64,000 nt of DNA from Shewanella litoralis (GCF_009828585.1 NZ_WSRZ01000002.1:186001-250000); one strand, 5' to 3'. Positions 18,675 through 27,724 are shown, counted from the stretch's first letter. Numbers and translations are program-made. Notes: a model not told the origin generated them from the letters alone.

Positions 18675-19457
18675 TTAATTGAAGGAATAAGCATCAAGTG
18701 CTAACAATCCATACTCAACGTCTTGGTGTATTTTTTGAGCCTGTGCACCATGACTTGCACCAAGCACCGACATTAACGGTAAAAAATGCTCCTGAGTTGG
18801 GTGGTTAAACTTGGCATGCGGAGCAAGTTGTTGGTAGTTCAGTAAAGACTCAATATCATTATTTACCAGCTTGTCTTCAACCCAATGCCTAAACTGGTTC
18901 ATCATGTCGACCCCATCAACGGTTTTAGTGCGCTTAAATACCTCGGCTAAATTATGGCTTATCCCGCCCGAACCTATAATAAGAATATTGTCATGCTTTA
19001 GTGAGGCTAATAATTGCCCATATCGATAGTTTTGTGCAGCCCCAAGTCTCGTGTTAATTGAAATCTGTACGATGGGAATATTGGCCTGTGGGTACATTAA
19101 CCTGAGTGGGATCCACACACCATGATCCCAGCCTTGTTGCTTGTCTAACTTGGCATTGATATTGGCGTCGGCAAACAGTGTGGCAATACGTTGGGCAAGT
19201 TTTGGTGCCCCGGGTGCAGGGTAACGGATTTGGTAAAGCTCATCTGGAAAATGATAAAAATCGTGAATAGTCTCAGGCTGCTGCCCAGCAGTAATGATCA
19301 CATCGTGTTTAACATCAAAATGGGCAGAAAAAACCACAATGGCACTCGGTGTCGGAATCGCTTGGCCTAATTGTTGTAAAAACCGTGACGTTTGGCTTTT
19401 TTCTACTGCCATCATTGGCGAGCCGTGCGATATAAAAAGTGGTTTTTGCTGTGTCAT
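18675..19457 (-). CDS. DODA-type extradiol dioxygenase (YgiD family)
   Basis: 260 residues from ATG 19457 (MTQQKPLFISHGSPMMAVE); a frame to 19514 adds 19 residues unlike the family. Class III (LigB-type) extradiol ring-cleaving dioxygenase, related to plant DOPA 4,5-dioxygenase and E. coli YgiD. Metal ligands: His in FISHGSP, His in VFSAHFD, and His in IGSGGISHNL; DHGVWIPLRLMYP is the family block with the active-site His. It is divergent from a LysR gene 127 bases away, a common arrangement for this family. The natural substrate is not known. Confidence 0.87.
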   Translation of the reverse strand: MTQQKPLFISHGSPMMAVEKSQTSRFLQQLGQAIPTPSAIVVFSAHFDVKHDVIITAGQQPETIHDFYHFPDELYQIRYPAPGAPKLAQRIATLFADANINAKLDKQQGWDHGVWIPLRLMYPQANIPIVQISINTRLGAAQNYRYGQLLASLKHDNILIIGSGGISHNLAEVFKRTKTVDGVDMMNQFRHWVEDKLVNNDIESLLNYQQLAPHAKFNHPTQEHFLPLMSVLGASHGAQAQKIHQDVEYGLLALDAYSFN

Positions 19458-19584
19458 ATCATGAGTCTCATGTTGGTTGTGTCGAAAGGGCGACTTTACA
19501 CCTGTGCTAATCACTATATTGTTAACCTATATAAAGATAAATATGCTAAAAAGAGATAAACAATCAACAGTATGTTGTTAATCA

Positions 19585-20487
19585 ATGGATAAACTCGACA
19601 CCATGCGGGCCTTTCTGACCGTAGTGCAACAAGGGGCATTTACTAAAGCGGCCGATAAATTAGCCGTTTCGCCACAATTGGTAAGTAAATACATTTCGGC
19701 TTTAGAGAAAAGCTTACAAACCCGATTATTGCATCGCACCACGCGCCGCTTAAGCTTGACTCAAGCGGGCAGTGACTATTATCAACGCTGCTTGCAAGTG
19801 ATTGCTGATATTGATGAAATGGAGAGTCGTTTAACCGAGCATGCTCAAGTTGTCTCGGGAACCTTAACCATTAGTGCGCCTATGTCGTTTGGTACCTTGC
19901 ATTTACCTCATCTATTGATGGATTTTCAACAGCGTTATCCGCAAATCAAATTGAAAATCACCTTAACAGACATCAAAGTTGATATTGTTGATGAGGGGGT
20001 GGATGTGGCGATGCGTATTGGACAACTGGCTGACTCGTCATACATTTGTAAAAAAGTGGCACCAATCAATATCGCGATTATGGCTTCACCAGATTATCTT
20101 GCTGCACGCGGCTTACCTAAAACGCCGGCTGAGTTACAGCATCATCACTATTTGAAGTATGTATATTCTGATGATGCAATGCTGTTTTCTGGGTTTGATA
20201 ACATGCGTCATACTATTGATTTTAATGATAACTTAATTGCCAATAATGGTGAGTTGCTGGTCAATACGGCAATATTAGGCGGCGGTATTGTCATTCAACC
20301 TACGTTTATTGCGGGTAAGGCTCTCGCCGAGGGTAAGTTAGTGCGTATTTTACAAGGTTATGAACCTAAGCCTGTCGGTTTGTATATGGTGTATGCAAAT
20401 CGGCAATATTTAGCGCCTAAAGTGGCCTGTTTTATTGAGTTTGTTAGCCAATATTACTCAACGCCGCCATCCTGGGACCAAGTGTAA
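19585..20487 (+). CDS. LysR family transcriptional regulator
   Basis: 300 residues from ATG 19585. The DNA-binding domain is MDKLDTMRAFLTVVQQGAFTKAADKLAVSPQLVSKYISALEKSLQTRLLHRTTRRLSLT, close to the CrgA/DsdC-like branch of LysR proteins. The effector domain begins GTLTISAPMSFG and contains VDVAMRIGQL, typical of this branch. It is divergent from the DODA dioxygenase gene, which is its probable target. Confidence 0.9.
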   Translation: MDKLDTMRAFLTVVQQGAFTKAADKLAVSPQLVSKYISALEKSLQTRLLHRTTRRLSLTQAGSDYYQRCLQVIADIDEMESRLTEHAQVVSGTLTISAPMSFGTLHLPHLLMDFQQRYPQIKLKITLTDIKVDIVDEGVDVAMRIGQLADSSYICKKVAPINIAIMASPDYLAARGLPKTPAELQHHHYLKYVYSDDAMLFSGFDNMRHTIDFNDNLIANNGELLVNTAILGGGIVIQPTFIAGKALAEGKLVRILQGYEPKPVGLYMVYANRQYLAPKVACFIEFVSQYYSTPPSWDQV

Positions 20488-20525
20488 AACCGAGGTTAAC
20501 AGCTTTTATTTTTTAGGAATTTATT

Positions 20526-20615
20526 ATGTCTTTGACTAATCAGCTTGGGTTATTTGTTGATGTTGTACAACAGGGATCGTTTGCCAAGGAGGCGTTGTTG
20601 TATGACCATTCCTAA
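20526..20615 (+). pseudogene. LysR N-terminal remnant (29 codons)
   Basis: A short frame MSLTNQLGLFVDVVQQGSFAKEALLYDH ends in TAA at 20613. The stretch LGLFVDVVQQGSFAKEA is the beginning of a LysR helix-turn-helix domain, with the rest missing. It begins 38 bases after the complete LysR gene and its 3' end overlaps the AraC gene. The AAGGAGG that serves the AraC gene (20586-20592) lies inside this fragment. It looks like the stub of a deleted regulator. Confidence 0.6.
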
Positions 20616-21471
20616 TATTGGTTTTAATCACGATAAAACTAATCAGGCAGAACTTGAGATCATTGAACTGTCAAATTTGTATACTCGCTCTATGATAGAG
20701 CATGATCCTCAAGCACCACATCGCGTGTCATTTTTTATACTGATTTATATTGAACTAGGTGAGGGCGAACATATGGTCGATTTTAACCATTATCGCTTTG
20801 GGCCAGGGTCATTGATTTTTGTGCAGCGCGAACAAGTGCATAGCTTTGACTTTTCGGGGCAACCTCAAGGTAAGGTAATACTGTTTACCCAGGCTTTTTT
20901 AGATAATGTGCATGCTAATATGCGCTTACCTAATTACACGCCTACACATTTAAATCAGCAACATAACCCAATATTGCAGCTAGACAGCACTCATCATGCG
21001 CGCAGTCATATTTTAATTGATCAAATTCAAACTGAAATAAACACGCCGGCCTCAGAACCGCTTATTGTCATGTATTTATTTTCAGCGTTAGCCTTGTTAT
21101 TGCACCGTTTACGTCCAGCATTAAGCCACGACAATTTATCAGTTGAGCAGAGCAGCAAGCTAGCACGTTTTTTCAGTTTAATGCAGCAGCATGTACAACA
21201 AGTGCGCGATGCTAATTGGTATGCAGGCAAAATCCATACAACCTATAAAACCCTCAATCAAATCTGCAAACTGGCAACAGGCTTAACCGCCAAACAGATG
21301 ATAGATGCCTACACCATTGTTGAAATAAAGCGTCGCCTTGTGGTGAGCAAAACCACGACTCAACAATTAGCCAATGATTTTGGCTTTGAAGACAGCAGTA
21401 ACTTTGTTAAATACTTTAAAAATCATACCGAACTGACTCCAAGCCAATTTATAAAACACCATTTGTCTTAA
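20602..21471 (+). CDS. AraC family transcriptional regulator
   Basis: 289 residues. The start ATG 20602 is set by a perfect AAGGAGG at 20586-20592, nine bases upstream; an upstream in-frame ATG at 20545 lacks this. The N-terminal half is a cupin-type sensor domain (HRVSFFILIYIELGEGEHMVDFNHYRFGPGSLIFVQREQVHSF). The C-terminal 100 residues are the double helix-turn-helix, ending FGFEDSSNFVKYFKNHTELTPSQF, the AraC signature. The gene for a secreted SnoaL-like protein lies 96 bases downstream and is a plausible target. The ligand is unknown. Confidence 0.88.
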   Translation: MTIPNIGFNHDKTNQAELEIIELSNLYTRSMIEHDPQAPHRVSFFILIYIELGEGEHMVDFNHYRFGPGSLIFVQREQVHSFDFSGQPQGKVILFTQAFLDNVHANMRLPNYTPTHLNQQHNPILQLDSTHHARSHILIDQIQTEINTPASEPLIVMYLFSALALLLHRLRPALSHDNLSVEQSSKLARFFSLMQQHVQQVRDANWYAGKIHTTYKTLNQICKLATGLTAKQMIDAYTIVEIKRRLVVSKTTTQQLANDFGFEDSSNFVKYFKNHTELTPSQFIKHHLS

Positions 21472-21567
21472 AAGGTTCGACTTTGACCATTTTAAGGCTC
21501 ATTTACACTCTACTGACAAACGGCTAAGCCTTATAAACTGTCCTCATTGAAACCAGAGGACTTACCC

Positions 21568-22488
21568 ATGAATACCATTACTAACAAAATCATCGCAGTT
21601 AACAGCATTTCAGCAGCGCGTAAATCAATCGTCAGTGCACTTGTTACGAGTGCACTATTGGGTGGAGCTTTAGTGTCTGGCAACAGCGTTGCCGCAACCG
21701 AAAAATCACAAGCTGAAATGAGCTATAAGCAACAAGTTGTTGAGTTAGTCAGCAGCATTGAAACTGGCAACCCAGCGCCTATTGGCTATATCAACCCTAG
21801 CAAATACATTCAACATAACTTAGCCGTTGCCGACGGTTTAGCCGGTTTTGGTGCGGTAATGCAGCAGTTACCTAAAGGCAGCGCAAAAGCGCAGGTTAAG
21901 CGTGCATTCCAAGACGGTAACTATGTGGTTACGCACACCGAATATAACTTCTTTGGTCCTAAAGCGGGCTTTGATATTTTCCGCTTTGAAGACGGTAAAA
22001 TTGTGGAACATTGGGATAACCTGCAAACCATCGCCGCTGCAAACCCAAGTGGTCACAGCCAGTTTGACGGTGCAACTACAGTGACGGATTTAGACAAAAC
22101 CGAGCAAAATAAAACCTTAGTGGCCGATTTTGTAAACACCATTTTGATCAAAGGTGATATGGCCAAAATAGGTCAATTTATTGGTAGCGAAGATACCGAT
22201 TATATTCAGCATAACCCGAATATTGGCGACGGCTTAAGTGGCCTAGGCAAAGCTTTAGGTGAGCTCGCTAAAATGGACATGCCAATGGTGGTAAAAACCA
22301 ATCATAAAGTGCTTGGCGAAGGTAACTTTGTGTTGTCGATTAGCGAAGGCACATTCATGCAGCAACATGTGGCATTTTATGACTTGTTCCGTGTTAAAAA
22401 TAACATGATTGTGGAACATTGGGACACCATTGAAACCATTCCTGCTAAAACTGACTGGAAAAACAGTAACGGTAAATTTGGTTTTTAA
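21568..22488 (+). CDS. Exported protein with two SnoaL-like (NTF2-fold) domains
   Basis: 306 residues from ATG 21568, with AGAGGA at good spacing. Residues 1-43 form a signal peptide (hydrophobic SALVTSALLGGALVSG, then SVAAT). Two similar domains follow. The first, at about 50-165, contains YIQHNLAVADGLAGFG (from Tyr80); the second, at about 180-300, contains YIQHNPNIGDGLSGLG. Both end with a phrase like VEHWDNLQT or VEHWDTIET. Each matches the SnoaL-like fold of polyketide cyclases and similar aldol-condensing enzymes, usually about 120 residues long. The tandem form points to an internal duplication. Periplasmic location is predicted; the substrate is unknown. Confidence 0.8.
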   Translation: MNTITNKIIAVNSISAARKSIVSALVTSALLGGALVSGNSVAATEKSQAEMSYKQQVVELVSSIETGNPAPIGYINPSKYIQHNLAVADGLAGFGAVMQQLPKGSAKAQVKRAFQDGNYVVTHTEYNFFGPKAGFDIFRFEDGKIVEHWDNLQTIAAANPSGHSQFDGATTVTDLDKTEQNKTLVADFVNTILIKGDMAKIGQFIGSEDTDYIQHNPNIGDGLSGLGKALGELAKMDMPMVVKTNHKVLGEGNFVLSISEGTFMQQHVAFYDLFRVKNNMIVEHWDTIETIPAKTDWKNSNGKFGF

Positions 22489-22519
22489 TCGCCAATGAGT
22501 TGTGTACTACATTTTATAA

Positions 22520-22553
22520 AACACTGGCCGCTTATCGCGGCCTGTGTTGTTTT
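22520..22553 (+). terminator. Rho-independent terminator after the SnoaL-like gene
   Basis: AACACTGGCCGC pairs with GCGGCCTGTGTT (one mismatch) around TTATC, followed by GTTTT. It separates the SnoaL-like gene from the convergent LysR gene. Confidence 0.75.
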
Positions 22554-22564
22554 ATGCACTTTGT

Positions 22565-23446
22565 TTATGGCGTCAGTAATTGCCTTAACGAATGCCTAAA
22601 CTGCTTAAACATTGGCTCAAGGCTATAGCGATGATGCTGAATGACATCAACATTGGCATGCCAGCCCATATCGTTAAACTCGCTGGGCAATAATACCAAT
22701 TGGCCATTATTAACATATTCATTGGCGATATGATTGGGCAATAAACACCAGCCATTACCCTGCAATGTCAGTTCCAGCAGCACATAATAGTTATCGGCAT
22801 ACCAAATGTCTGGGCTTATGGCGAGCTGGAAATTACTGGATTTGTTATTGCGTGATCGCATCAGCAATTGCCTATGCAGCTTAAGGTAGGCCAGATTATT
22901 GATTTGTTGTTGAGCTAGCGGGTGAGAGCTTGCAACATAGGTATCAAATTTAATTGCGCCAATGGATTCATAATCAATGTGAGAAGGCAGTGACAACTCA
23001 CTAAAAATAATCCCGGTGACCGCTCTATCTGTGTCAATCAGATCGACAATATCGATGCTCGATGCTGTAAAAAATTCCAGTCTTGTATTGGGGAAGTCGC
23101 TCTCTAGTTGATTAACCATACTGGAGAGTTTTTGAAAGGGTATACCTTCATCTAAACCAATGGTGAGCTCAGAAATAAACGGTTTATCGAGATGTTGAGC
23201 GCAAGAACGTAAGCGTTGATGCTGCGCTAATAACACTTGCGCATGTGATAACAACGTATGTCCCGCCTGGGTAAGTTGCGGGTAACGGCCGCTGCGGTCA
23301 AATAACGCAGCATTGCAGTCTATTTCAAGGTTGATGACATGTTGGCTCACCACAGATTGCGCTTTATTGAGTGAACGCGCCGCTGATGAAAAAGAACCCA
23401 TTTTAGCCGTTGCAACAAACGCTTCAAGTTGATCAATGCTATACAT
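22565..23446 (-). CDS. LysR family transcriptional regulator next to a PACE efflux gene
   Basis: 293 residues. DNA-binding domain: YSIDQLEAFVATAKMGSFSSAARSLNKAQSVVSQHVINLEIDCNAALF. The effector domain starts at about residue 90 (SELTIGLDEGIPFQ). It is divergent from the PACE transporter gene with 85 bases between. LysR genes are commonly paired with PACE pumps in this way, so it is probably the activator of that pump. Confidence 0.88.
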   Translation of the reverse strand: MYSIDQLEAFVATAKMGSFSSAARSLNKAQSVVSQHVINLEIDCNAALFDRSGRYPQLTQAGHTLLSHAQVLLAQHQRLRSCAQHLDKPFISELTIGLDEGIPFQKLSSMVNQLESDFPNTRLEFFTASSIDIVDLIDTDRAVTGIIFSELSLPSHIDYESIGAIKFDTYVASSHPLAQQQINNLAYLKLHRQLLMRSRNNKSSNFQLAISPDIWYADNYYVLLELTLQGNGWCLLPNHIANEYVNNGQLVLLPSEFNDMGWHANVDVIQHHRYSLEPMFKQFRHSLRQLLTP

Positions 23447-23531
23447 ATCGTTTTTCCAGATAGTATCTAACTATTAAGTATCCTTATATTGGATGAGAAT
23501 AGATCAAACGTCACCAATAATTGAATTCAGT

Positions 23532-23984
23532 ATGCAAACAAAAGAGAGAATATTCCACGCCGTGTCTTTTGAGGTATTGGCTGCTGCCATCATAGTCCCT
23601 GTGAGTGCAGTATTAATGGATAAAAGCACTACAGATATGTTGGTGGTCAGTATTGGTTTGTCACTTCTTGCTGTGATGTGGAACTACATCTACAACATTT
23701 GGTTCGATAAATTATTAGGCAGTGACAGAGTGAAGCGTAATTTATCCACTCGTATTGTCCATGCAATGTGTTTTGAAGGCGGCTTGTTAGTGGTAACCCT
23801 GCCATTAGTATCCTGGTATTTAAGTTTAAACCTTATCGATACCTTGATGCTGGAAGGTGGCGTTTTATTGTTTTTCTTTGTTTATACTGGTGTGTTCAAT
23901 TGGGCCTACGATATTTATCAACCTTACCAGCGCTGGTTTGGTAAAATGTCTTTCCGTCGTAAACTGACAGCGCCAAATCGTTAA
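23532..23984 (+). CDS. PACE family efflux transporter (chlorhexidine/biocide-type)
   Basis: 150 residues from ATG 23532 (MQTKERIFHAVSFEVLA), which matches the usual family start; a frame from 23493 adds 13 residues. Four membrane segments form two tandem bacterial transmembrane pair units. Conserved marks: KERIFHAVSFE in helix 1 with its key Glu, WNYIYNIWFD after helix 2, RIVHAMCFEGGLL at the second unit and NWAYDIYQPY at the end. Family members export chlorhexidine, acriflavine or short diamines with proton exchange. It faces its probable LysR regulator. Confidence 0.9.
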   Translation: MQTKERIFHAVSFEVLAAAIIVPVSAVLMDKSTTDMLVVSIGLSLLAVMWNYIYNIWFDKLLGSDRVKRNLSTRIVHAMCFEGGLLVVTLPLVSWYLSLNLIDTLMLEGGVLLFFFVYTGVFNWAYDIYQPYQRWFGKMSFRRKLTAPNR

Positions 23985-24105
23985 GGTGTTTGATTATTGC
24001 TAAGATTTTGTCGACAGTCACGCTTTGATTGAGTGTTTATGACAGGTTCGGTTCTATCACTGTTACGATGACTGTGGCATCATTACTGGTCATTATTGCG
24101 CCGTC

Positions 24106-24555
24106 ATGTCGCTAGGATTAGCCAGTCGATATTGCCATCAGTTTCGGGCAGGTTTGGTATTTGCCTGCATATCTCTATTTGCTCATCCAGTCTGTGCAGA
24201 TACATTGGTGCCCTTTACCAGTGATGGTTGCAGCTCGTTCCCTAATGGGACCTTCGAGCAAAGTGAATTATGGTTGGCATGCTGTCAAAAACACGACTTT
24301 GAATATTGGAAAGGTGGCACTTTTGATGACCGCCTAGCATCAGATAAAGCGTTACGTGTTTGCGTCGCCAATGTTGGCCAACCGCAGATTGCGTTATTGA
24401 TGTTAGCTGGCGTTCGAGTGGGTGGTTCGCCTTACTTACCGACACAATTTCGTTGGGGTTATGGCTGGCCGTATCCAAGGGATTACGGCGCATTAACGAC
24501 AGATGAGAAACAGCAAGTTGAGTTGTTGACTACTCCGATAGTGGAGCCACAATAA
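24106..24555 (+). CDS. Exported phospholipase A2-like protein
   Basis: 149 residues. Residues 1-31 are a signal peptide ending VCADT. The mature part has FTSDGCSSFPNGT, then WLACCQKHDFEYWKGGTFDDRLASD. The CCxxHD motif (Cys59, Cys60, His63, Asp64) with a following Tyr and Gly pair is the catalytic pattern of phospholipase A2, where His-Asp cleaves the sn-2 ester. The protein ends in an aromatic-rich tail (YLPTQFRWGYGWPYPRDYG). It could equally be a related lipid-binding protein that keeps the fold. It stands alone. Confidence 0.65.
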   Translation: MSLGLASRYCHQFRAGLVFACISLFAHPVCADTLVPFTSDGCSSFPNGTFEQSELWLACCQKHDFEYWKGGTFDDRLASDKALRVCVANVGQPQIALLMLAGVRVGGSPYLPTQFRWGYGWPYPRDYGALTTDEKQQVELLTTPIVEPQ

Positions 24556-24625
24556 ACTCAGTTATGTTAACGTCAATTTCATCACATTAAGCTCAAAGCT
24601 ATACACTCAAAGCTATCAGTTAATC

Positions 24626-24891
24626 TATACCCAATCAACTTGAAGATCCGTGTTTCAGAGCTTCACCGTGTTTTCAATACTAGGCGCGTTAATGCGGTAA
24701 TGTAGGTACCTTATAAATTAGCGCAACAACGTAGTGGGAACACGGTGAAACTCCCAAAGGGCAAGTTTTACACGCGTTTATGCTGCGTTATTGATTTTGG
24801 AAAGGGAACGACCATTACCCGCAATCAATGCCTTGCCTAAACGCGTGTAAATTCTTGCTGAAATCGAGCATCTTCAGGTTGTTTGGGTATA
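24626..24891. mobile_element. MITE-like element, copy 2 (266 bp)
   Basis: Same element as at 6984-7276, with the same ends (TATACCCAA...TTGGGTATA), the same inner inverted repeats and a shorter middle (about 20 bases fewer near 24740). It sits between the phospholipase-like gene and the desaturase operon. No coding sequence. Confidence 0.8.
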
Positions 24892-25377
24892 TATAACACC
24901 CCAACGACGAACTTTACATCGTGAGTATAGACACTTGTCGATGTGTTATTAGCCGTTTCAGTTGCATCAGCTCACATCAAAGAACACGCTTATCTGTCAA
25001 CACATGACATAGATCAACTGAGCTTTTAACAACACTCATAACAGCACATCGAGTAACATCTTTAACGATACCATCCAAGCTAAGTTTCCAAGTTATAGGC
25101 GTTTATTTAATCGATAACATTTTATTAAGCTTACGCGTGAACATCTTTTGCTCGATTGTTCTGGTGATTTACACATACTGTATAATGGATGGTAACCCCA
25201 TCATTCAGCAGCTTTTTTTGCAAAGTAATAGCAAATTTTGTTTTGTATTAAAATTAAAATGCTGATTATATATGATTTTTTTGTGTAGTGATTAATTTTG
25301 CTCATCAACTCATACGTAATCAATGACTAAGTTGGTGCATTTGTTTATCACCATGACTTGCACTGTCAATGATATTC
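24892..25377. other. 486-base upstream region of the desaturase operon, no gene seen
   Basis: AT-rich DNA between MITE copy 2 and the FabR/DesT-like operators. No reading frame, repeat or RNA motif is recognised. It presumably carries the promoter of the reductase-desaturase operon near its right end. Confidence 0.45.
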
Positions 25378-25420
25378 GGCGTACAATCGTGCGCTGAAAT
25401 TAAGCTAACATCTGTACGCT
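25378..25420 (+). promoter_or_regulatory. Two FabR/DesT-like operator palindromes
   Basis: GGCGTACA-AT-CGTGCGCT at 25378-25395 and AGCTAACA-TC-TGTACGCT at 25403-25420. Both are 8-2-8 inverted repeats with a half-site close to AGCGTACA, which resembles the sites of TetR-type regulators of unsaturated fatty acid genes (FabR, DesT). They are 25 bases apart, centre to centre, and the second ends three bases before the reductase start codon. Confidence 0.65.
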
Positions 25421-25423
25421 AAA

Positions 25424-26533
25424 ATGAATGTATTATCTCGACTGAACAATATCACTGCAAAAACCTTATTTCACACAGATTCGATAGGCAGTTATTTTGA
25501 GCCTATTATGCAACGCATTAAACCTGCTTGGCGCACCCATTGGTTTAGGGCAAAAGTGTTGGGGCATGAGTTGCTTGGTGCCGATGTTTTGCAGTTAGAC
25601 TTGTCTCCAGAAAAAGCCTGGCCGCAAGCCATTGCAGGCCAACATGTGTTACTGACGGTAGAAATTAATGGCCGTTTAATGACTCGACCTTTTTCAATAT
25701 CGTCAGCGCCTGAGCAATCCTGTAGCCAATATCCTAAAAAGCATGTGATTCGATTAACCATTAAGACTCATGTTGAAGGAGCTTTCACGGCAAAATTGTT
25801 GGCGAACATTGCCACGGGTGGATATGTCAATTTAAGCGCACCACAAGGTGAGTTTATATTAAGTGAGAGTGTCCTTACTCAACCGTCAACACCATTGTGG
25901 TTTGTGGCGGCAGGCAGTGGCATTACGCCCTTTATGGCAATGCTCAACCAACTGGCGTTACTGCCACACCAACCACAACATCCCATTCAATTGGTTTACT
26001 TTGCCAAGGCCGGTGAGCATTTGTATGTCGATGAACTCATGGCATTGCAGCAGCAATTAAGCCAGTTTCAAGTGCAATTACTTATTCGTAAAAATGGTCA
26101 CAACTTAACTGACGCACTGAGTACCTGCAACGTGCAAAGCCAGGTGTTGATATGCGGTCCAAGCCAGTTTAAGGATGATGTTGATCAGCAATTAGATGTA
26201 ATGAAACACCCCAAAGCGCAGCGCCAGGCAGAGTTTTTCCAGGCGCCAACGTTTGCGCAAACCGCAGCTGGTGAGCAACACGTCCATTTAAGCCAACGTG
26301 GGCAAACATCTCAGCTTGTGTTAGCAGCAAAAGACAACTTGCTCAGTGGCTTAGAGCAACAAGGCATTAGCGCCAACTTTGGCTGCCGCATCGGTGTATG
26401 TCATCAATGCCAGTGTGTTAAAAAATCGGGCGTAGTCAGAAATCTGCGTACGGGCGAATTATCGCAGCCGGGCGAGCAATTAATTCAATTATGTATTTCT
26501 CAGGCGGTAACGCCGCTTGAGCTGGAGCTGTAG
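25424..26533 (+). CDS. Ferredoxin/flavin reductase with C-terminal 2Fe-2S domain, partner of the desaturase
   Basis: 369 residues. It carries electrons from NAD(P)H to the fatty acid desaturase encoded next. An FAD domain (RPFSISSAPE near 87) is followed by the NAD(P)H domain (VAAGSGITPFMAMLNQL near 160) and a C-terminal plant-type ferredoxin domain with FGCRIGVCHQCQC and a final Cys in LIQLCIS. The start codon has no visible ribosome site because an operator lies directly before it. The stop is five bases from the desaturase start, so the two form an operon. In proteobacteria this pair introduces double bonds into membrane lipids when oxygen is present, typically in response to cold. Confidence 0.87.
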   Translation: MNVLSRLNNITAKTLFHTDSIGSYFEPIMQRIKPAWRTHWFRAKVLGHELLGADVLQLDLSPEKAWPQAIAGQHVLLTVEINGRLMTRPFSISSAPEQSCSQYPKKHVIRLTIKTHVEGAFTAKLLANIATGGYVNLSAPQGEFILSESVLTQPSTPLWFVAAGSGITPFMAMLNQLALLPHQPQHPIQLVYFAKAGEHLYVDELMALQQQLSQFQVQLLIRKNGHNLTDALSTCNVQSQVLICGPSQFKDDVDQQLDVMKHPKAQRQAEFFQAPTFAQTAAGEQHVHLSQRGQTSQLVLAAKDNLLSGLEQQGISANFGCRIGVCHQCQCVKKSGVVRNLRTGELSQPGEQLIQLCISQAVTPLELEL

Positions 26534-26537
26534 TTCG

Positions 26538-27593
26538 ATGAATAAAAATATTAATTTTGAGCAGTTAGCCACTGAGCTTGATGAGTTAAAGCGTCAAACA
26601 CTCGCTCAAGTTGGCGCAAGCGACGCTGCTTATATCCGCAAGGTTATTGTATGGCAACGGTCGTTAGAGTGGGGCGGTCGTGTATTGTTAATGCTGGGTT
26701 TTCTGCATCCTGTATGGTGGATTATTGGTGTATTGAGTTTAGCCAGCGCTAAAATTCTCGATAACATGGAAATTGGCCATAACGTGTTACACGGTCAATA
26801 TGATTGGATGAACGATCCTCATATTAACTCGCGACAGTTTGACTGGGATATTGCCTGCGACGGTAAAAGTTGGCAACGTATCCATAATTATGAACATCAC
26901 ACTTATACTAATGTGATTGGTAAAGATCGTGATTTTGGTTATGGCTTACTGCGCTTGTCGAATGACTTTTCGTGGCGACTTAAAAATCTGTGGCAATTTA
27001 TCACTTACATTTATTTAAGTGTGTTATTTCAATGGGGGGTGTCATATCACGAGCTTGCCGCTGAGCGCGTGTTTATGGGTAAAAAGAAGCAAGGTAGGGC
27101 ATCTAACGTTGATGCGAATGAGCTCAAACGTCGTTTCTTTAGCAAAGGCGGTAAGCAACTAGTGAAAGACTATGTGGTATTTCCATTGCTTGCTGGGCCA
27201 CTGTTTTTGTGGGTGTTGGTGGGAAATTTAATTGCTAACTTACTGCGTAACCTGTGGACCTCTACCATTATTTTTTGCGGCCATTTCACTTCAGATGTTC
27301 ACACCTTTAGCCAGGCTGAGTGTGAAAATGAAACGCAAGGCCAATGGTATTATCGTCAGGCGTTAGGTTCGTCAAACATTAAAGGTGGTAAGCTGTTTCA
27401 TATTTTAACGGGTCACTTAAGCTTTCAAATTGAACATCATTTGTTTCCCGATTTACCGTCGTCACGTTACCAGCAAGTTGCGCCCCAAGTGCAGGCGATA
27501 CTTTCTCGTCACGGTATTGCGTATCACACCGGGCCTTTTTTACGTCAATATAGCCAAGTGGTTAAGCGTATAGTGCGATACTCGTTCCCTTGA
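26538..27593 (+). CDS. Membrane fatty acid desaturase (acyl-CoA/phospholipid desaturase type)
   Basis: 351 residues from ATG 26538. Three histidine boxes bind the di-iron centre: H81NVLH85, H116NYEHH121 and QIEHHLFPD at 297-305. Hydrophobic segments lie before the first box and after the second, as expected for an integral membrane desaturase. The pattern EIGHNVLHGQYDWMNDP resembles the DesB/Delta-9 type. It introduces a cis double bond using oxygen and electrons from the preceding reductase. Joint control by the two upstream palindromes is inferred. Confidence 0.88.
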   Translation: MNKNINFEQLATELDELKRQTLAQVGASDAAYIRKVIVWQRSLEWGGRVLLMLGFLHPVWWIIGVLSLASAKILDNMEIGHNVLHGQYDWMNDPHINSRQFDWDIACDGKSWQRIHNYEHHTYTNVIGKDRDFGYGLLRLSNDFSWRLKNLWQFITYIYLSVLFQWGVSYHELAAERVFMGKKKQGRASNVDANELKRRFFSKGGKQLVKDYVVFPLLAGPLFLWVLVGNLIANLLRNLWTSTIIFCGHFTSDVHTFSQAECENETQGQWYYRQALGSSNIKGGKLFHILTGHLSFQIEHHLFPDLPSSRYQQVAPQVQAILSRHGIAYHTGPFLRQYSQVVKRIVRYSFP

Positions 27594-27724
27594 AGCGTGT
27601 TAGGCCTCTTGTTTGGGTTAAAGATTAAGTATTAGAGATTAGCCAATAAGCATGTGATTTGACGTGCTTATTGGTCGTCATGTTTGATAACATCGCAGAA
27701 ATTGTTTGATTAACAAGATATCCC

